A stretch of 64,000 nucleotides of DNA. Source: Jatrophihabitans sp964252635. Lineage in GTDB: Bacteria > Actinomycetota > Actinomycetes > Mycobacteriales > Jatrophihabitantaceae. The notes under the pieces were generated by a model. It was not told where the DNA came from, made no database searches, and saw only the letters and a program-made list of their open reading frames with translations. The position numbers were made by a program, and so were the translations under genes. Numbering within the stretch: position 1 is the first letter of the stretch; the number at the start of each line of letters is the position of its first letter. The stretch is from contig NZ_CAXUNP010000005.1 in NCBI RefSeq assembly GCF_964252635.1, positions 62,001 through 126,000 on the forward strand. Direction: 5' to 3'. Of this stretch, positions 18,487-26,417 are shown one piece after another.

Positions 18487-19731
18487 ATGGACACCCTGAC
18501 CCGACGACGGTTCCTCCTCGCCTCGGGCGTCACCGGAGCGGCCGCCCTGGCCGCCGGCGCCGCGGTGATCGGCCCGCGGGAGCTGCAGCACGCGGCCGAC
18601 AACACGCCACTGGACGAGGCCGACAACATCCTGGTGCTGGTCACGCTGTACGGCGGCAACGACGGGCTCAACACGGTGATCCCCTACGCCGACAGCGCCT
18701 ACCAGGACGCCCGCCCGGACCTCGCCTACGACGCCGACGACGTGATCCGCCTCGACGACGAGGTCGGGCTCAACCCGTCGCTCAAGGGCCTCGGCGCGTT
18801 GTGGAAGGACAAGCGACTCGCGATCGTCCGCGGCGCGGGCTACCCGACGCCGGACTTCAGCCACTTCCGCTCCATGGACATCTGGCAGACCGCATCACCG
18901 TCGGCGCCGGTGACGACCGGATGGATCGGTCGCTGGCTCGACGCGACCGGTGACGACCCGGTCCGGGCCCTCAACATCGGATCGGTGCTGCCGCCCGCGG
19001 GAGTGGGTGCCCGGTGCACCGCCGCGGCCCTCGACGCCAGCGGCGACGGACAGCTGCGACCCACGTTCGCCTCGGCGGTCACCGGGCTCGGGCGCACCCA
19101 GACGGGCGACTCGCCCGCCACGTCGACGGTCTGCACCTCCTACCGCAACGAGCGGACGGTCGCCAAGACCTTTGCGTCCGCGCTGAGGGGAACGTCGACC
19201 ACCTCGGGCAACGGTCGTGGTGCGCGTTCCGGCGGGCACTCCGGCCAGTCGGCCAACGCGCTGAGCGGGCAGCTGGACTTCGTCGGACGGTGCGTCAAGG
19301 CGGGCGTGCCGACGCGTGCCTACCTCGTCAGCCTCGGCGGCTTCGACACCCACGCCAACGAGAAGCAGACGCAGCAGCAGCTGCTGTCGACCTTCGACGA
19401 CGCAGTGTCCGGTTTCCTCAAGGACATGGCCGGCGACCGCAACGGCAAGAAGGTGGTGGTGATGGCGTACTCCGAGTTCGGGCGCCGCGTCGCCGCCAAC
19501 GCCTCGGACGGCACCGACCACGGCACGGCGGGCCCGGTGTTCGTGGCGGGTGTGCCCGTGCAGGGCGGCTACTACGGCGACCCGCCGTCGCTGACCAAGC
19601 TCGACGACGGCAACATGATCTCGACCGTGGACTTCCGGGCCGTGTACGGCGAGGTGGTGCGCGGGGTGCTCGGCGCCGATCCGAGCCGGGTGCTCGACAA
19701 GGTGCCGTCGGAGCTCGGCTTCCTGGCCTGA
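18487..19731 (+). CDS. Tat-exported DUF1501 protein
   Basis: A 414-residue protein with a twin-arginine signal (TRRRFLLASGVTGAAALAAG, residues about 5-24), so it is probably exported folded. Family features include VTLYGGNDGLNTVIPY, HFRSMDIWQTA and SEFGRRVAANASDGTDHGTAG. DUF1501 belongs to the alkaline-phosphatase/sulfatase-like group; activity has not been established for most members. ATG at 18487 follows GGAG. It pairs with the upstream DUF1800 gene and converges on purS with a 16-nt gap. Confidence 0.85.
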   Translation: MDTLTRRRFLLASGVTGAAALAAGAAVIGPRELQHAADNTPLDEADNILVLVTLYGGNDGLNTVIPYADSAYQDARPDLAYDADDVIRLDDEVGLNPSLKGLGALWKDKRLAIVRGAGYPTPDFSHFRSMDIWQTASPSAPVTTGWIGRWLDATGDDPVRALNIGSVLPPAGVGARCTAAALDASGDGQLRPTFASAVTGLGRTQTGDSPATSTVCTSYRNERTVAKTFASALRGTSTTSGNGRGARSGGHSGQSANALSGQLDFVGRCVKAGVPTRAYLVSLGGFDTHANEKQTQQQLLSTFDDAVSGFLKDMAGDRNGKKVVVMAYSEFGRRVAANASDGTDHGTAGPVFVAGVPVQGGYYGDPPSLTKLDDGNMISTVDFRAVYGEVVRGVLGADPSRVLDKVPSELGFLA

Positions 19732-19747
19732 GCGCAGGGCGCCTGGG

Positions 19748-19981
19748 TCAGGTGCGGTGGATCGTGAAGGTCTCGATCACCGGGTTGGCGAGCAGCGTGT
19801 CGGCGAGCCGGGTGAGGGTGGCCTCGTCCACGGCGTCGTCGACGTCGAGCTCGAAGTGCTTGCCCTGACGGACGTCGCGGACCCCGGCGATGCCCAGGCG
19901 GCCGAGCGCGCCCACGATCGCCTGACCCTGCGGGTCCAGGATCTCGGGCTTGAGCACGACGTCGACGACCACGCGGGCCAC
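19748..19981 (-). CDS. purS: Phosphoribosylformylglycinamidine synthase subunit PurS
   Basis: A 77-residue PurS (VVVDVVLKPEILDPQGQAIVGAL, given here as residues 4-26, and a C-terminal NPVIETFTIHR). It bridges PurL and PurQ in the FGAM synthase complex. I choose GTG at 19981 because AAGGAG lies 6 nt before it; a TTG at 19987 would sit directly on the ribosome site. It lies upstream of purQ in the same direction but is separated from it by 2.8 kb of opposite-strand genes, so purS and purQ cannot be simply co-translated. Confidence 0.92.
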   Translation of the reverse strand: MARVVVDVVLKPEILDPQGQAIVGALGRLGIAGVRDVRQGKHFELDVDDAVDEATLTRLADTLLANPVIETFTIHRT

Positions 19982-20041
19982 GGGCAACTCCTTCAGACGG
20001 TGGGGTCTCCGACCCTAAACAGCTGAGCCTAGTCGCCGCGG

Positions 20042-20605
20042 TCAGGTGTTCTCGCGCACCGTGGCCAGGGCCGGCGCCAGCTTGGCCAGCTCGTCGAGCA
20101 CGGTCGTTGCGGAAGCAGCGATGATGTCGGTGGGGTGGAACCCGTCGTCGTCGACCAGCGTCTTGACCATCGGGATCGGGACGGCGTCGTTCACCGCGAT
20201 CATGCGCAGCGCTGACACCACGGGCTTCAGCATCTGCACCGCGCGGATGCCCCCCGACATGCCGCCGTAGCTGACGAAGGCGACCGGCTTGTAGGCCCAC
20301 TCGCGGTTGAGGTAGTCGAGCGCGTTCTTCAGCGGCGCGTTGAAGCTGAAGTTGTACTCCGGCATGACGAGGACGAACGCGTCCGAGCGGGCGACGATGG
20401 CGGCCCAGTCCTTGGTGTGCTGGTGCTCGTACTGCCCGGTCATCGGGTGGGCCGGCTCGTCGTGGAAGGGCAGGTCCAGCACCTTGAGGTCGGTGACCTC
20501 GACCTCGAAGCCGCCGTGGGCTTTCGCCTGTTCGGCGAACCAGTCGGCGACCACGGGCCCGACCCGGCCCGGGCGGGTGCTCGCGACGATGACCTGCAGC
20601 AGCAT
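20042..20605 (-). CDS. NADPH-dependent FMN reductase
   Basis: A 187-residue flavodoxin-fold reductase of the NADPH_dep FMN_red family: an N-terminal phosphate-binding loop (VIVASTRPGRVG), then VMPEYNFSFNAPLKNALDYL, the usual active-site segment, and SYGGMSGGIRAVQ. It probably reduces FMN or quinones with NADPH. ATG at 20605 is chosen with GGAG 5 nt upstream. A perfect inverted repeat lies just upstream (20623-20642). Position between purC and purS is incidental to purine synthesis as far as I can tell. Confidence 0.85.
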   Translation of the reverse strand: MLLQVIVASTRPGRVGPVVADWFAEQAKAHGGFEVEVTDLKVLDLPFHDEPAHPMTGQYEHQHTKDWAAIVARSDAFVLVMPEYNFSFNAPLKNALDYLNREWAYKPVAFVSYGGMSGGIRAVQMLKPVVSALRMIAVNDAVPIPMVKTLVDDDGFHPTDIIAASATTVLDELAKLAPALATVRENT

Positions 20606-20622
20606 GGGGACTCCGAACGAGA

Positions 20623-20642
20623 GAGGTTGATCTGTCAACCTC
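20623..20642. promoter_or_regulatory. Inverted-repeat operator upstream of the FMN reductase
   Basis: GAGGTTGA-N4-TCAACCTC, perfect 8-bp arms, lies 18 nt before the start codon. A related half-site with GGTTGACCTGTCA lies some 30 bp further upstream on the same strand (around 20658-20670). The regulator is not adjacent. Confidence 0.6.
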
Positions 20643-20685
20643 ACCCTACCCACCGGGGTGACAGGTCAACCAAGCATGGTCCGGA

Positions 20686-21570
20686 TCACTCGCCACCCGG
20701 CCAGTCGGCGAAGGACAACCCGGTGAGCCGTTCGTAGGCCTGCACGTACCGGTCACGGGTGGCGGCGACGACGTCGTCCGGCAACGGGGGCGGCGCCTCG
20801 GTGCCGTTGCGGTCCCACCCGGACGCGGGCGACAGCAGCCAATTGCGCACGAACTGCTTGTCGAAGCTGGCCTGCGGCCGGCCCGGCTCCCACTCGTCGG
20901 CGGGCCAGAAGCGTGACGAATCGGGAGTGAGCACCTCGTCGCCGAGCACGAGCGGGCCGTCGGGCGACGTACGACCGAACTCGAACTTGGTGTCGGCCAG
21001 GATCACCCCCCGATCGCGGGCGATGTCGCTCGCCGCCGCGTAGATCGCCAGCGTCGTGTCGCGCAGCTGCGATGCGGTGGCCTCGCCGACCTGCGCCGCG
21101 ACCGTGGCGTAGCTGACGTTCTCGTCGTGCTCCCCGAGATCGGCCTTGCTCGCCGGGGTGAAGACGGGCGCCGGCAACCGGTCACCGTCGACGAGACCGG
21201 GCGGGAGGGCCACGCCGCAGATCTCACCGGTGGCGCGGTAGTCCAGCAACCCCGAACCGGCCAGGTAGCCGCGGGCCACGGCCTCGACGGGGATCATCTG
21301 CAACGGCCGGCACACGAGGGCCCGCCCGCGCCAGGCGGCCGGGATCACCGGGTCGTCGGCGCTGATCAGGTGATTCGGAACGACGTCGGCGAGCGTCGCG
21401 AACCACCAGACCGACATGGCGGTCAGGATGCGGCCCTTGTCGGCAATGGGGCTGGCCAGGACGTGGTCGAACGCCGAGATGCGGTCGCTGGCCACCATGA
21501 CCAGCCGGCCGTCGTCGGTGCGGTAGAGGTCGCGGACCTTGCCGCTGTGCACGTGCGTGAGGCCGTCCAT
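20686..21570 (-). CDS. purC: Phosphoribosylaminoimidazole-succinocarboxamide synthase
   Basis: A 294-residue SAICAR synthetase of the larger bacterial/yeast-like type. The N-terminus HVHSGKVRDLYRTDDGRLV and the motif VASDRISAFDHVL are diagnostic; VARGYLAGSGLLDY and TKFEFGRT are also present. It joins CAIR and aspartate using ATP. ATG at 21570 follows a weak CAGGATCAGG. It lies 41 nt downstream of a small exported-peptide gene on the same strand. Confidence 0.95.
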   Translation of the reverse strand: MDGLTHVHSGKVRDLYRTDDGRLVMVASDRISAFDHVLASPIADKGRILTAMSVWWFATLADVVPNHLISADDPVIPAAWRGRALVCRPLQMIPVEAVARGYLAGSGLLDYRATGEICGVALPPGLVDGDRLPAPVFTPASKADLGEHDENVSYATVAAQVGEATASQLRDTTLAIYAAASDIARDRGVILADTKFEFGRTSPDGPLVLGDEVLTPDSSRFWPADEWEPGRPQASFDKQFVRNWLLSPASGWDRNGTEAPPPLPDDVVAATRDRYVQAYERLTGLSFADWPGGE

Positions 21571-21611
21571 GGCCTGATCCTGGCAGAGCGCTCGGCGCTA
21601 CCCGGGGTCGG

Positions 21612-21776
21612 TCAGACCCACCAGTCCATCGGCCGGACGGTGTGCACCGAGCTCGTGCGGTCCGAGGACGCTGCGCCGCTCGTCGGGTGGGCCGAGGCGG
21701 GCAGGGCGGTGGCACCGACCGTGACACCGGCGACCAGGGCGACGATCGCGGTCCAACGGGCAAGAAGCCTGCGCAT
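21612..21776 (-). CDS. Small exported peptide (54 aa), candidate signal of the divergent LuxR-type regulator
   Basis: A short frame: ATG at 21776, AAAGG 6 nt upstream, stop TGA at 21612. It begins MRRLLARWTAIVALVAG, continues hydrophobic and reaches ALPASA, a textbook signal peptide with an AXA cleavage site. Cleavage would release about 28 residues ending HTVRPMDWWV, rich in Ser/Thr and with no cysteine. I do not recognise the mature part. It is divergent from a LuxR-type regulator gene across 161 nt full of inverted repeats and lies just upstream of purC. A secreted signalling or surface peptide is an inference from layout. Confidence 0.65.
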   Translation of the reverse strand: MRRLLARWTAIVALVAGVTVGATALPASAHPTSGAASSDRTSSVHTVRPMDWWV

Positions 21777-21937
21777 TATGTGCCTTTCGGTGGGCTATGT
21801 CCGGTTTTTACGGCGGAAACCGACTGCGGCCGAATTTCGGCCAGTTTGCTCTACACCTAGAATCATGTCCCACGGCGTGTCTGACAAATCCAGACCGTGG
21901 CACATACATGCCAGGCATGAATTGCGAGCGCACCCAC
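21777..21937. promoter_or_regulatory. Repeat-rich divergent promoter region
   Basis: This 161-nt spacer between the peptide and luxR-type genes holds four inverted repeats: CGGTTT-N9-AAACCG (21802-21822); GGCCGAA-T-TTCGGCC, perfect (21828-21842); CCACG...GTCTG-N7-CAGACCGTGG with a 4-nt bulge (21870-21900); and CATGCC-A-GGCATG, perfect (21907-21919). TAGAAT at 21858-21863 could be a -10 for the LuxR-type gene. It is less GC-rich than its flanks. The density suggests operators and/or leader hairpins. Confidence 0.6.
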
Positions 21938-22948
21938 ATGAGCGACTTCGGCGAGCTGATCGAGTTCGACATCGCGGTGTACCGCGCCGTCCTGGTCGAG
22001 CCCCTCTGCACCGTCGACGCGCTCGCTCGACGGCTCGCCAGCACGTCGGACGAGATCGACAAATCGGTGGCCCGGCTCGGCGAGATGGGCCTGATCCGCT
22101 TCGACGGCCCCGACCGGCTCACAGCCATCAGCCCGATGCTCGCCGAGGCCACCGTCCTGGGCGCCGAGGACCTCGAGCTGGCCGCCCGTCGCGCAGCCGT
22201 CGAGCAGCGGCGCGACGCGATCCGCCAGCTCATCCCCGACTGGAACACCGCGTTGTCCGAGCGGGTCAACGACGGCGTCGTCGACGTCATCTCCGACCCG
22301 ACCGCGATGGCCAACATCCTCATGCACTACGCCGACAGCTGCAGCGAGGAGCTGCTCTCGATCGCCCCGGGCCGGATGGCCGCCACGCGAATCGACGGGC
22401 GCACCCGGGTGGCCAACGTGTACTCCTCGCGCCGCGGGATCAAGACCCGCGCCATCTACCAGTACGTCGCCCTGCGCGACCGCGCGACCCGGTCCTACCT
22501 CAACGAGCTGGCGCAGAACGGCGCGCGGGTGCGCCTGACACCATCCGTCCCCGGCCGTGGTCTCGTCGTCGACCGCGAGGTCGCGCTGCTCCCGATCCCC
22601 ACCGAGGAGCCGGGCGGCCAACGGCTGGCCGTGGTGCGGGAACGCAACGTCATCGCCTGGGTCGTCGCGACGTTCGAGCAGCTCTGGGCGGAGGCGTCCC
22701 CGCTCGACGAGGTCATGCACAAGGAGCACGACGACGAGACCGAGCTGGACCAGACCCGCGCGGCGATCCTGCGGCTGATGGCCGAGGGCGAGAAGGACGA
22801 GGCCATCTCGCGACGGCTGTCGATCTCGGTACGGACGTGCCGCCGGCACATCGCCGACTACATGCTGCAGGTCGGTGCGTCGAGCCGCTTCCAGGCCGGG
22901 GTCATCGCCGCTCGCGCCGGCCACACCGACGCGCCGTCGCAGAGCTGA
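21938..22948 (+). CDS. TrmB-like N-terminal / LuxR C-terminal transcriptional regulator
   Basis: A 336-residue one-component regulator. The N-terminal about 70 residues form a TrmB-like winged helix (DIAVYRAVLVEP, STSDEIDKSVARLGEMGLIRF). The middle (75-260) resembles the PLD-like/TrmB effector region of this actinobacterial family. The C-terminus is a LuxR helix-turn-helix (AAILRLMAEGEKDEAISRRL, SVRTCRRHIADYM). No receiver domain or ATPase is present. ATG at 21938 is my choice; ATGs at 21908 and 21917 are possible alternatives and no site has a strong Shine-Dalgarno. Divergent from the exported peptide, which may be its signal or its target. Confidence 0.8.
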   Translation: MSDFGELIEFDIAVYRAVLVEPLCTVDALARRLASTSDEIDKSVARLGEMGLIRFDGPDRLTAISPMLAEATVLGAEDLELAARRAAVEQRRDAIRQLIPDWNTALSERVNDGVVDVISDPTAMANILMHYADSCSEELLSIAPGRMAATRIDGRTRVANVYSSRRGIKTRAIYQYVALRDRATRSYLNELAQNGARVRLTPSVPGRGLVVDREVALLPIPTEEPGGQRLAVVRERNVIAWVVATFEQLWAEASPLDEVMHKEHDDETELDQTRAAILRLMAEGEKDEAISRRLSISVRTCRRHIADYMLQVGASSRFQAGVIAARAGHTDAPSQS

Positions 22949-22987
22949 CCGGCGCCGAACTGACCGGCGCCGAACTGACGTACACCG

Positions 22988-23009
22988 CCGCCGCCGGGCC
23001 CGGCGGCGG
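22988..23009. terminator. Perfect 22-bp GC palindrome after the LuxR-type gene
   Basis: CCGCCGCCGGG mirrored exactly by CCCGGCGGCGG, centred on 22998/22999, 40 nt after the LuxR-type stop and 14 nt before the next start. Likely transcription terminator. The preceding 40 nt contain a 15-bp unit (CCGGCGCCGAACTGA) in nearly three tandem copies. Confidence 0.5.
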
Positions 23010-23010
23010 T

Positions 23011-23016
23011 TAGCCT
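23011..23016 (+). promoter_or_regulatory. Leaderless-type -10 hexamer (TAGCCT)
   Basis: TAGCCT, 6 nt, GTG at 23023; no Shine-Dalgarno. Confidence 0.45.
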
Positions 23017-23022
23017 CGCACC

Positions 23023-23463
23023 GTGCTCGCGCTGCTCGTCGTGCTGGTCGTGCTCCTCGCCCTGACGACCGCGCTGGCCGTGGTGGCACTGGTGCTGCTC
23101 GTGCGCCGGCCGCCCGCCTGGCTGCTCGAGCGCGTCCTGGAGGTGGATGCCACCGCCGCGGCCGCGCTGGATCGCACGCCGCGCCCGCCCACCGTCGCCG
23201 GGATGACGCGGAGGCTCATCAGCGTCGAGATCCTCAACGCGCTCGAGCTGGCCGGCACGCGCGGCAGGCTGGCGAGCATCGCCGGGTCACTGGCGCCCGG
23301 CATCACCCGCCGCATCGTGTACGACCAGACGCTGAAGATCCTCAAGGAACAGCTCGTCGCCCAGCAGGTGCGCGCCGACGTTCGCCTGCACGTGCTCAAG
23401 CCCGGCGCGGAGCCCGCGGTCACCGTCGACCGGCCGATCGAGCTCGGCGACCCGTCCGCGTGA
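23023..23463 (+). CDS. Hypothetical protein with one N-terminal membrane segment
   Basis: A 146-residue protein of unknown family. Residues 2-27 are a continuous run of hydrophobic residues ending in RRP, either a membrane anchor or an uncleaved signal. The rest is soluble, mixed helical/strand and basic in the middle (RRIVYDQTLKILKEQLVAQQ, then VRADVRLHVLKPG). The GTG start at 23023 fits a leaderless message. It stands alone between the LuxR-type regulator and a convergent aminotransferase gene. No function can be assigned. Confidence 0.7.
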   Translation: MLALLVVLVVLLALTTALAVVALVLLVRRPPAWLLERVLEVDATAAAALDRTPRPPTVAGMTRRLISVEILNALELAGTRGRLASIAGSLAPGITRRIVYDQTLKILKEQLVAQQVRADVRLHVLKPGAEPAVTVDRPIELGDPSA

Positions 23464-23488
23464 CCGGTCGCCGGGCGGACCGGGCTAC

Positions 23489-24856
23489 CTACGCCCCGGT
23501 GTAGTAGCCGTCGGCGACCTCGAGCGCCTCGTCGAGGATAGCCAGGCCCTCGCGCAGCTCGTCCGCGGTGACGGTGCACGGCGGCACCACGTGAGTGCGG
23601 TTGAAGTGCGTGAACGGCCACAGCCCCCGCTGCTTGCACGCACCCGCGAACTCGGTCATGGGGGCGGCCGCGGCGCCGGCGACGTTGAACGGCACGAGCG
23701 GTTCGCGGGTGTCGCGGTCACGCACGAGCTCGACGGCCCAGAACATGCCCAGGCCGCGGACGTCACCCACCGACGGGTGCTTCGCCGCGATCTTGGCCAG
23801 CTCGGGTTCGACGACCTCCTCGCCGAGGGTGCGGACGTTCTCCAGGATCTTCTCGTCCCGGAAGATCGTCATCGAGGCGACCGCGGTGGCGCACGCCAGC
23901 GGATGGCCCGAGTAGGTGAGCCCGCCGGGGTAGACCCGCCGCGCGAACGTCTCTGCGATCTCGTCGGAGATCACGACACCACCGAGCGGCACGTACCCGG
24001 AGTTGATGCCCTTGGCGAAGGTGATCAGGTCGGGTTCGACGTTCCAGTGGTCGACCGCCCACCACTCGCCGCAGCGGCCCATGCCGGCCATGACCTCGTC
24101 GCTGATCAACAGGATGCCGGTGTCGTCGCAGAGCTGGCGCACGCCCTCGAGGTAGCCGGGCGGCGGGACGAGGATGCCGTTCGTGCCGACGACCGGCTCG
24201 AGGATGATCGCGGCGATCGTCGAGGCGCCCTCGACCATGACGGTCTCGTGCAGGTGCCGCAGCGCGCGCTCGGTCTCCTGCTCGGGTGAGTCGGAGTGGA
24301 ACGCCGAGCGGTAGGGATAAGGCCCCCAGTAGTGGACGACGCCCGGGATCGCCCCGGGCTCGCTGCCCCACCGTCGCGGGTCACCGGTGAGCGCGATCGA
24401 TCCGTGGGTGGCGCCGTGGTAGCTGCGGTAGGCGGCCAGGATCTTGCTGCGTCCGGTGTGCAGGCGCGCCAGCCGGATGGCGTTCTCGTTGGCCTCGGCG
24501 CCGGCGTTGGTGAAGAACACCTGGTTGAGCGCCGGAGGTGACACCTCGGCGATGAGCCGCGCGGCCTCGCTGCGTGCGTCGTTGGCGAAAGCCGGCGACA
24601 CCGTCGTGAACCGCTGCGCGTACTCGGTGATCGCCGCGATCATGCGTGGGTGCGAGTAACCGATGTTGACGTTGACGAGCTGGCTGGAGAAGTCCAGGTA
24701 GCGGTTGCCGTCGTAGTCGGCGAAGTAGGAACCCGACGCGCTCGCGATCGGCAGCGGGTCGATGAGTTCCTGGGCCGACCAGGAGTGGAAGACGTGGTCG
24801 CGGTCGAGCAGGCGCACGGTGGCGTCGTCGCGGGGCAGGCCGGCGAGGTCCGACAT
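23489..24856 (-). CDS. Class III (omega) aminotransferase, PLP-dependent
   Basis: A 455-residue aminotransferase of the ornithine/omega-amino acid group. Visible signatures are FTNAGAEANENAIRLAR (phosphate-binding region), YRSYHGATHGS, LISDEVMAGMGRCGEWW with the PLP aspartate, and FAKGINSGYVPLGGV with the Schiff-base lysine. The family uses amino donors such as beta-alanine, taurine or GABA with pyruvate or a keto acid; the exact substrate is uncertain. ATG at 24856 follows AGAGGA. An amidase gene lies 130 nt upstream on the same strand. Confidence 0.85.
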   Translation of the reverse strand: MSDLAGLPRDDATVRLLDRDHVFHSWSAQELIDPLPIASASGSYFADYDGNRYLDFSSQLVNVNIGYSHPRMIAAITEYAQRFTTVSPAFANDARSEAARLIAEVSPPALNQVFFTNAGAEANENAIRLARLHTGRSKILAAYRSYHGATHGSIALTGDPRRWGSEPGAIPGVVHYWGPYPYRSAFHSDSPEQETERALRHLHETVMVEGASTIAAIILEPVVGTNGILVPPPGYLEGVRQLCDDTGILLISDEVMAGMGRCGEWWAVDHWNVEPDLITFAKGINSGYVPLGGVVISDEIAETFARRVYPGGLTYSGHPLACATAVASMTIFRDEKILENVRTLGEEVVEPELAKIAAKHPSVGDVRGLGMFWAVELVRDRDTREPLVPFNVAGAAAAPMTEFAGACKQRGLWPFTHFNRTHVVPPCTVTADELREGLAILDEALEVADGYYTGA

Positions 24857-24986
24857 GGGTCATCCTCTCGAGCGTGGTGTCTGTCCCCGACCCTGCCACG
24901 TCGACGCACGCGGCGGCAGGGCCGGTGACAGGTCGGCGTCGATCATCGGTGTCGAGGACCGAGCCGTCCCGCGTCCGCAGCTTGGG

Positions 24987-26330
24987 TCAGCGGGTCGTCG
25001 GCGCGGTGCGCGCCCAGGGCCGGACCCGCTCGATCTGCCCGGCCACGCTGAGCAGTTGCGCCTCGGAACCGGGTTTGCCGACGAGCTGCACGGCCAGTGG
25101 ACGGCCGTGCGCGTCGAGCCCGGCCGGGACCGCCATCGCCGGCCAGCCCGCGAGGTTCCACGGCGCCGCGAACGGCGCGTAGCGGCTGTTCGACCACACG
25201 TTGGCCAGCCAGCCCCGCCCGGCCCAGGCCTTCGCGGGTACCGGCGGCTGGGCCAGCGCGGGTGTCAGCAGGATGTCGACGTCGGCGAAGAAGCGCTCCG
25301 CGCGGTGCAGCCATCGGCGGCGCCCGCTCTCCCGCGGCAGCCCGGCGCGCAGCGCGAGCCGGCCGACCGCCGCATGCCGGGCGGTGCGGGCCGCGAGGCG
25401 GGTGCGGTCGCGCACGAGACGCGCGTCGAGCTCGGTACCGGCGACCCAGCGCACCATCTCGTGCAGGCCCAGTGTCGACCCGTACGGCGGGTCGGCGGCC
25501 TCGACCGCGTGGCCCTCACCGTGCAGCACCTCGCCGATGAGATGCGTGACGTCGGCCCATGGCCGGGCGAGCGGTACCCCGACCATCGGCACCGCGGTCG
25601 ACACCGCGACCCGCAGCCGGCCGGGATCCAGCGGCGTCGCGAGACCGGGGCGATCAGCGAGCACCGAGAGCATGAGCGCTGCGTCGGCGGCGGTGGTGGC
25701 GAGCGGCCCGTTCTCGGACATGTCGAACCACCCGCTGCCCAGGTCGCGTGGCACGACCCCGGCGCCCGGCTTGATCGCGACCAGTCCGCAGCAGGCGGCC
25801 GGGATGCGCAGCGAGCCCATCCCGTCGTTGCCGTGCGCGACGGGGACCGCGCCGGCGGCCACGGCAGCGGCGGAACCGCCCGACGAACCGCCCGGGGTCA
25901 GGTCGACGTCCCACGGGTTCCGGGTGATGCCCCACGACGAGTCGGTGGTGCCGAACACGCACAGCTCGGGGACGCGCGTGGTGCCGACGACGACCGCGCC
26001 CGCAGCGCGCAGCCTGCGCACCACCTCGTGATCGGCAGGCTGTGGCGCGTCGTCGGTCGCCAGCGACCCGTTGCGGCGCGGCTCCCCCGCCACCGCCACG
26101 TTGTCCTTGACCGCGATCGGGACGCCGGCCAGGGGCAGCTCGGCGCGGTCGGGACGGGCGTCGATCTCGTCGGCCTCGCGCAGCGCCGCGAACACCCGTA
26201 CCTGTTGCCAGGCGTTCAGACGCGCGGAGTCCTCGATCCGCCCGAGCGCGGCCTCCACCGTGGCTCGCGCCGTCGTGCGCCCGGCCCGGACGGCGGCGGC
26301 GATCTGGGTCGCGGTGGCCGTCGCCGTCAT
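24987..26330 (-). CDS. Amidase-signature family hydrolase
   Basis: A 447-residue amidase. The Ser-cisSer-Lys triad is visible: lysine in VPIAVKDNVAVAG (about residue 75) and the serines in TPGGSSGGSAAAVAAG (about 150). It hydrolyses a carboxamide. The family includes GatA, but no gatB or gatC is present and the protein is likely a catabolic amidase. ATG at 26330 is chosen; a longer frame to 26384 adds a non-conserved basic stretch. It may be co-transcribed with the aminotransferase downstream. Confidence 0.85.
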   Translation of the reverse strand: MTATATATQIAAAVRAGRTTARATVEAALGRIEDSARLNAWQQVRVFAALREADEIDARPDRAELPLAGVPIAVKDNVAVAGEPRRNGSLATDDAPQPADHEVVRRLRAAGAVVVGTTRVPELCVFGTTDSSWGITRNPWDVDLTPGGSSGGSAAAVAAGAVPVAHGNDGMGSLRIPAACCGLVAIKPGAGVVPRDLGSGWFDMSENGPLATTAADAALMLSVLADRPGLATPLDPGRLRVAVSTAVPMVGVPLARPWADVTHLIGEVLHGEGHAVEAADPPYGSTLGLHEMVRWVAGTELDARLVRDRTRLAARTARHAAVGRLALRAGLPRESGRRRWLHRAERFFADVDILLTPALAQPPVPAKAWAGRGWLANVWSNSRYAPFAAPWNLAGWPAMAVPAGLDAHGRPLAVQLVGKPGSEAQLLSVAGQIERVRPWARTAPTTR

Positions 26331-26417
26331 GCGATGCCTGCTGCGTGGGTGCCCGTCATGGCCCGACCGTAGCGGTCGGGCCATGACGGGCCTGTCGGAT
26401 CGGTGCTGCCGGTTGCG

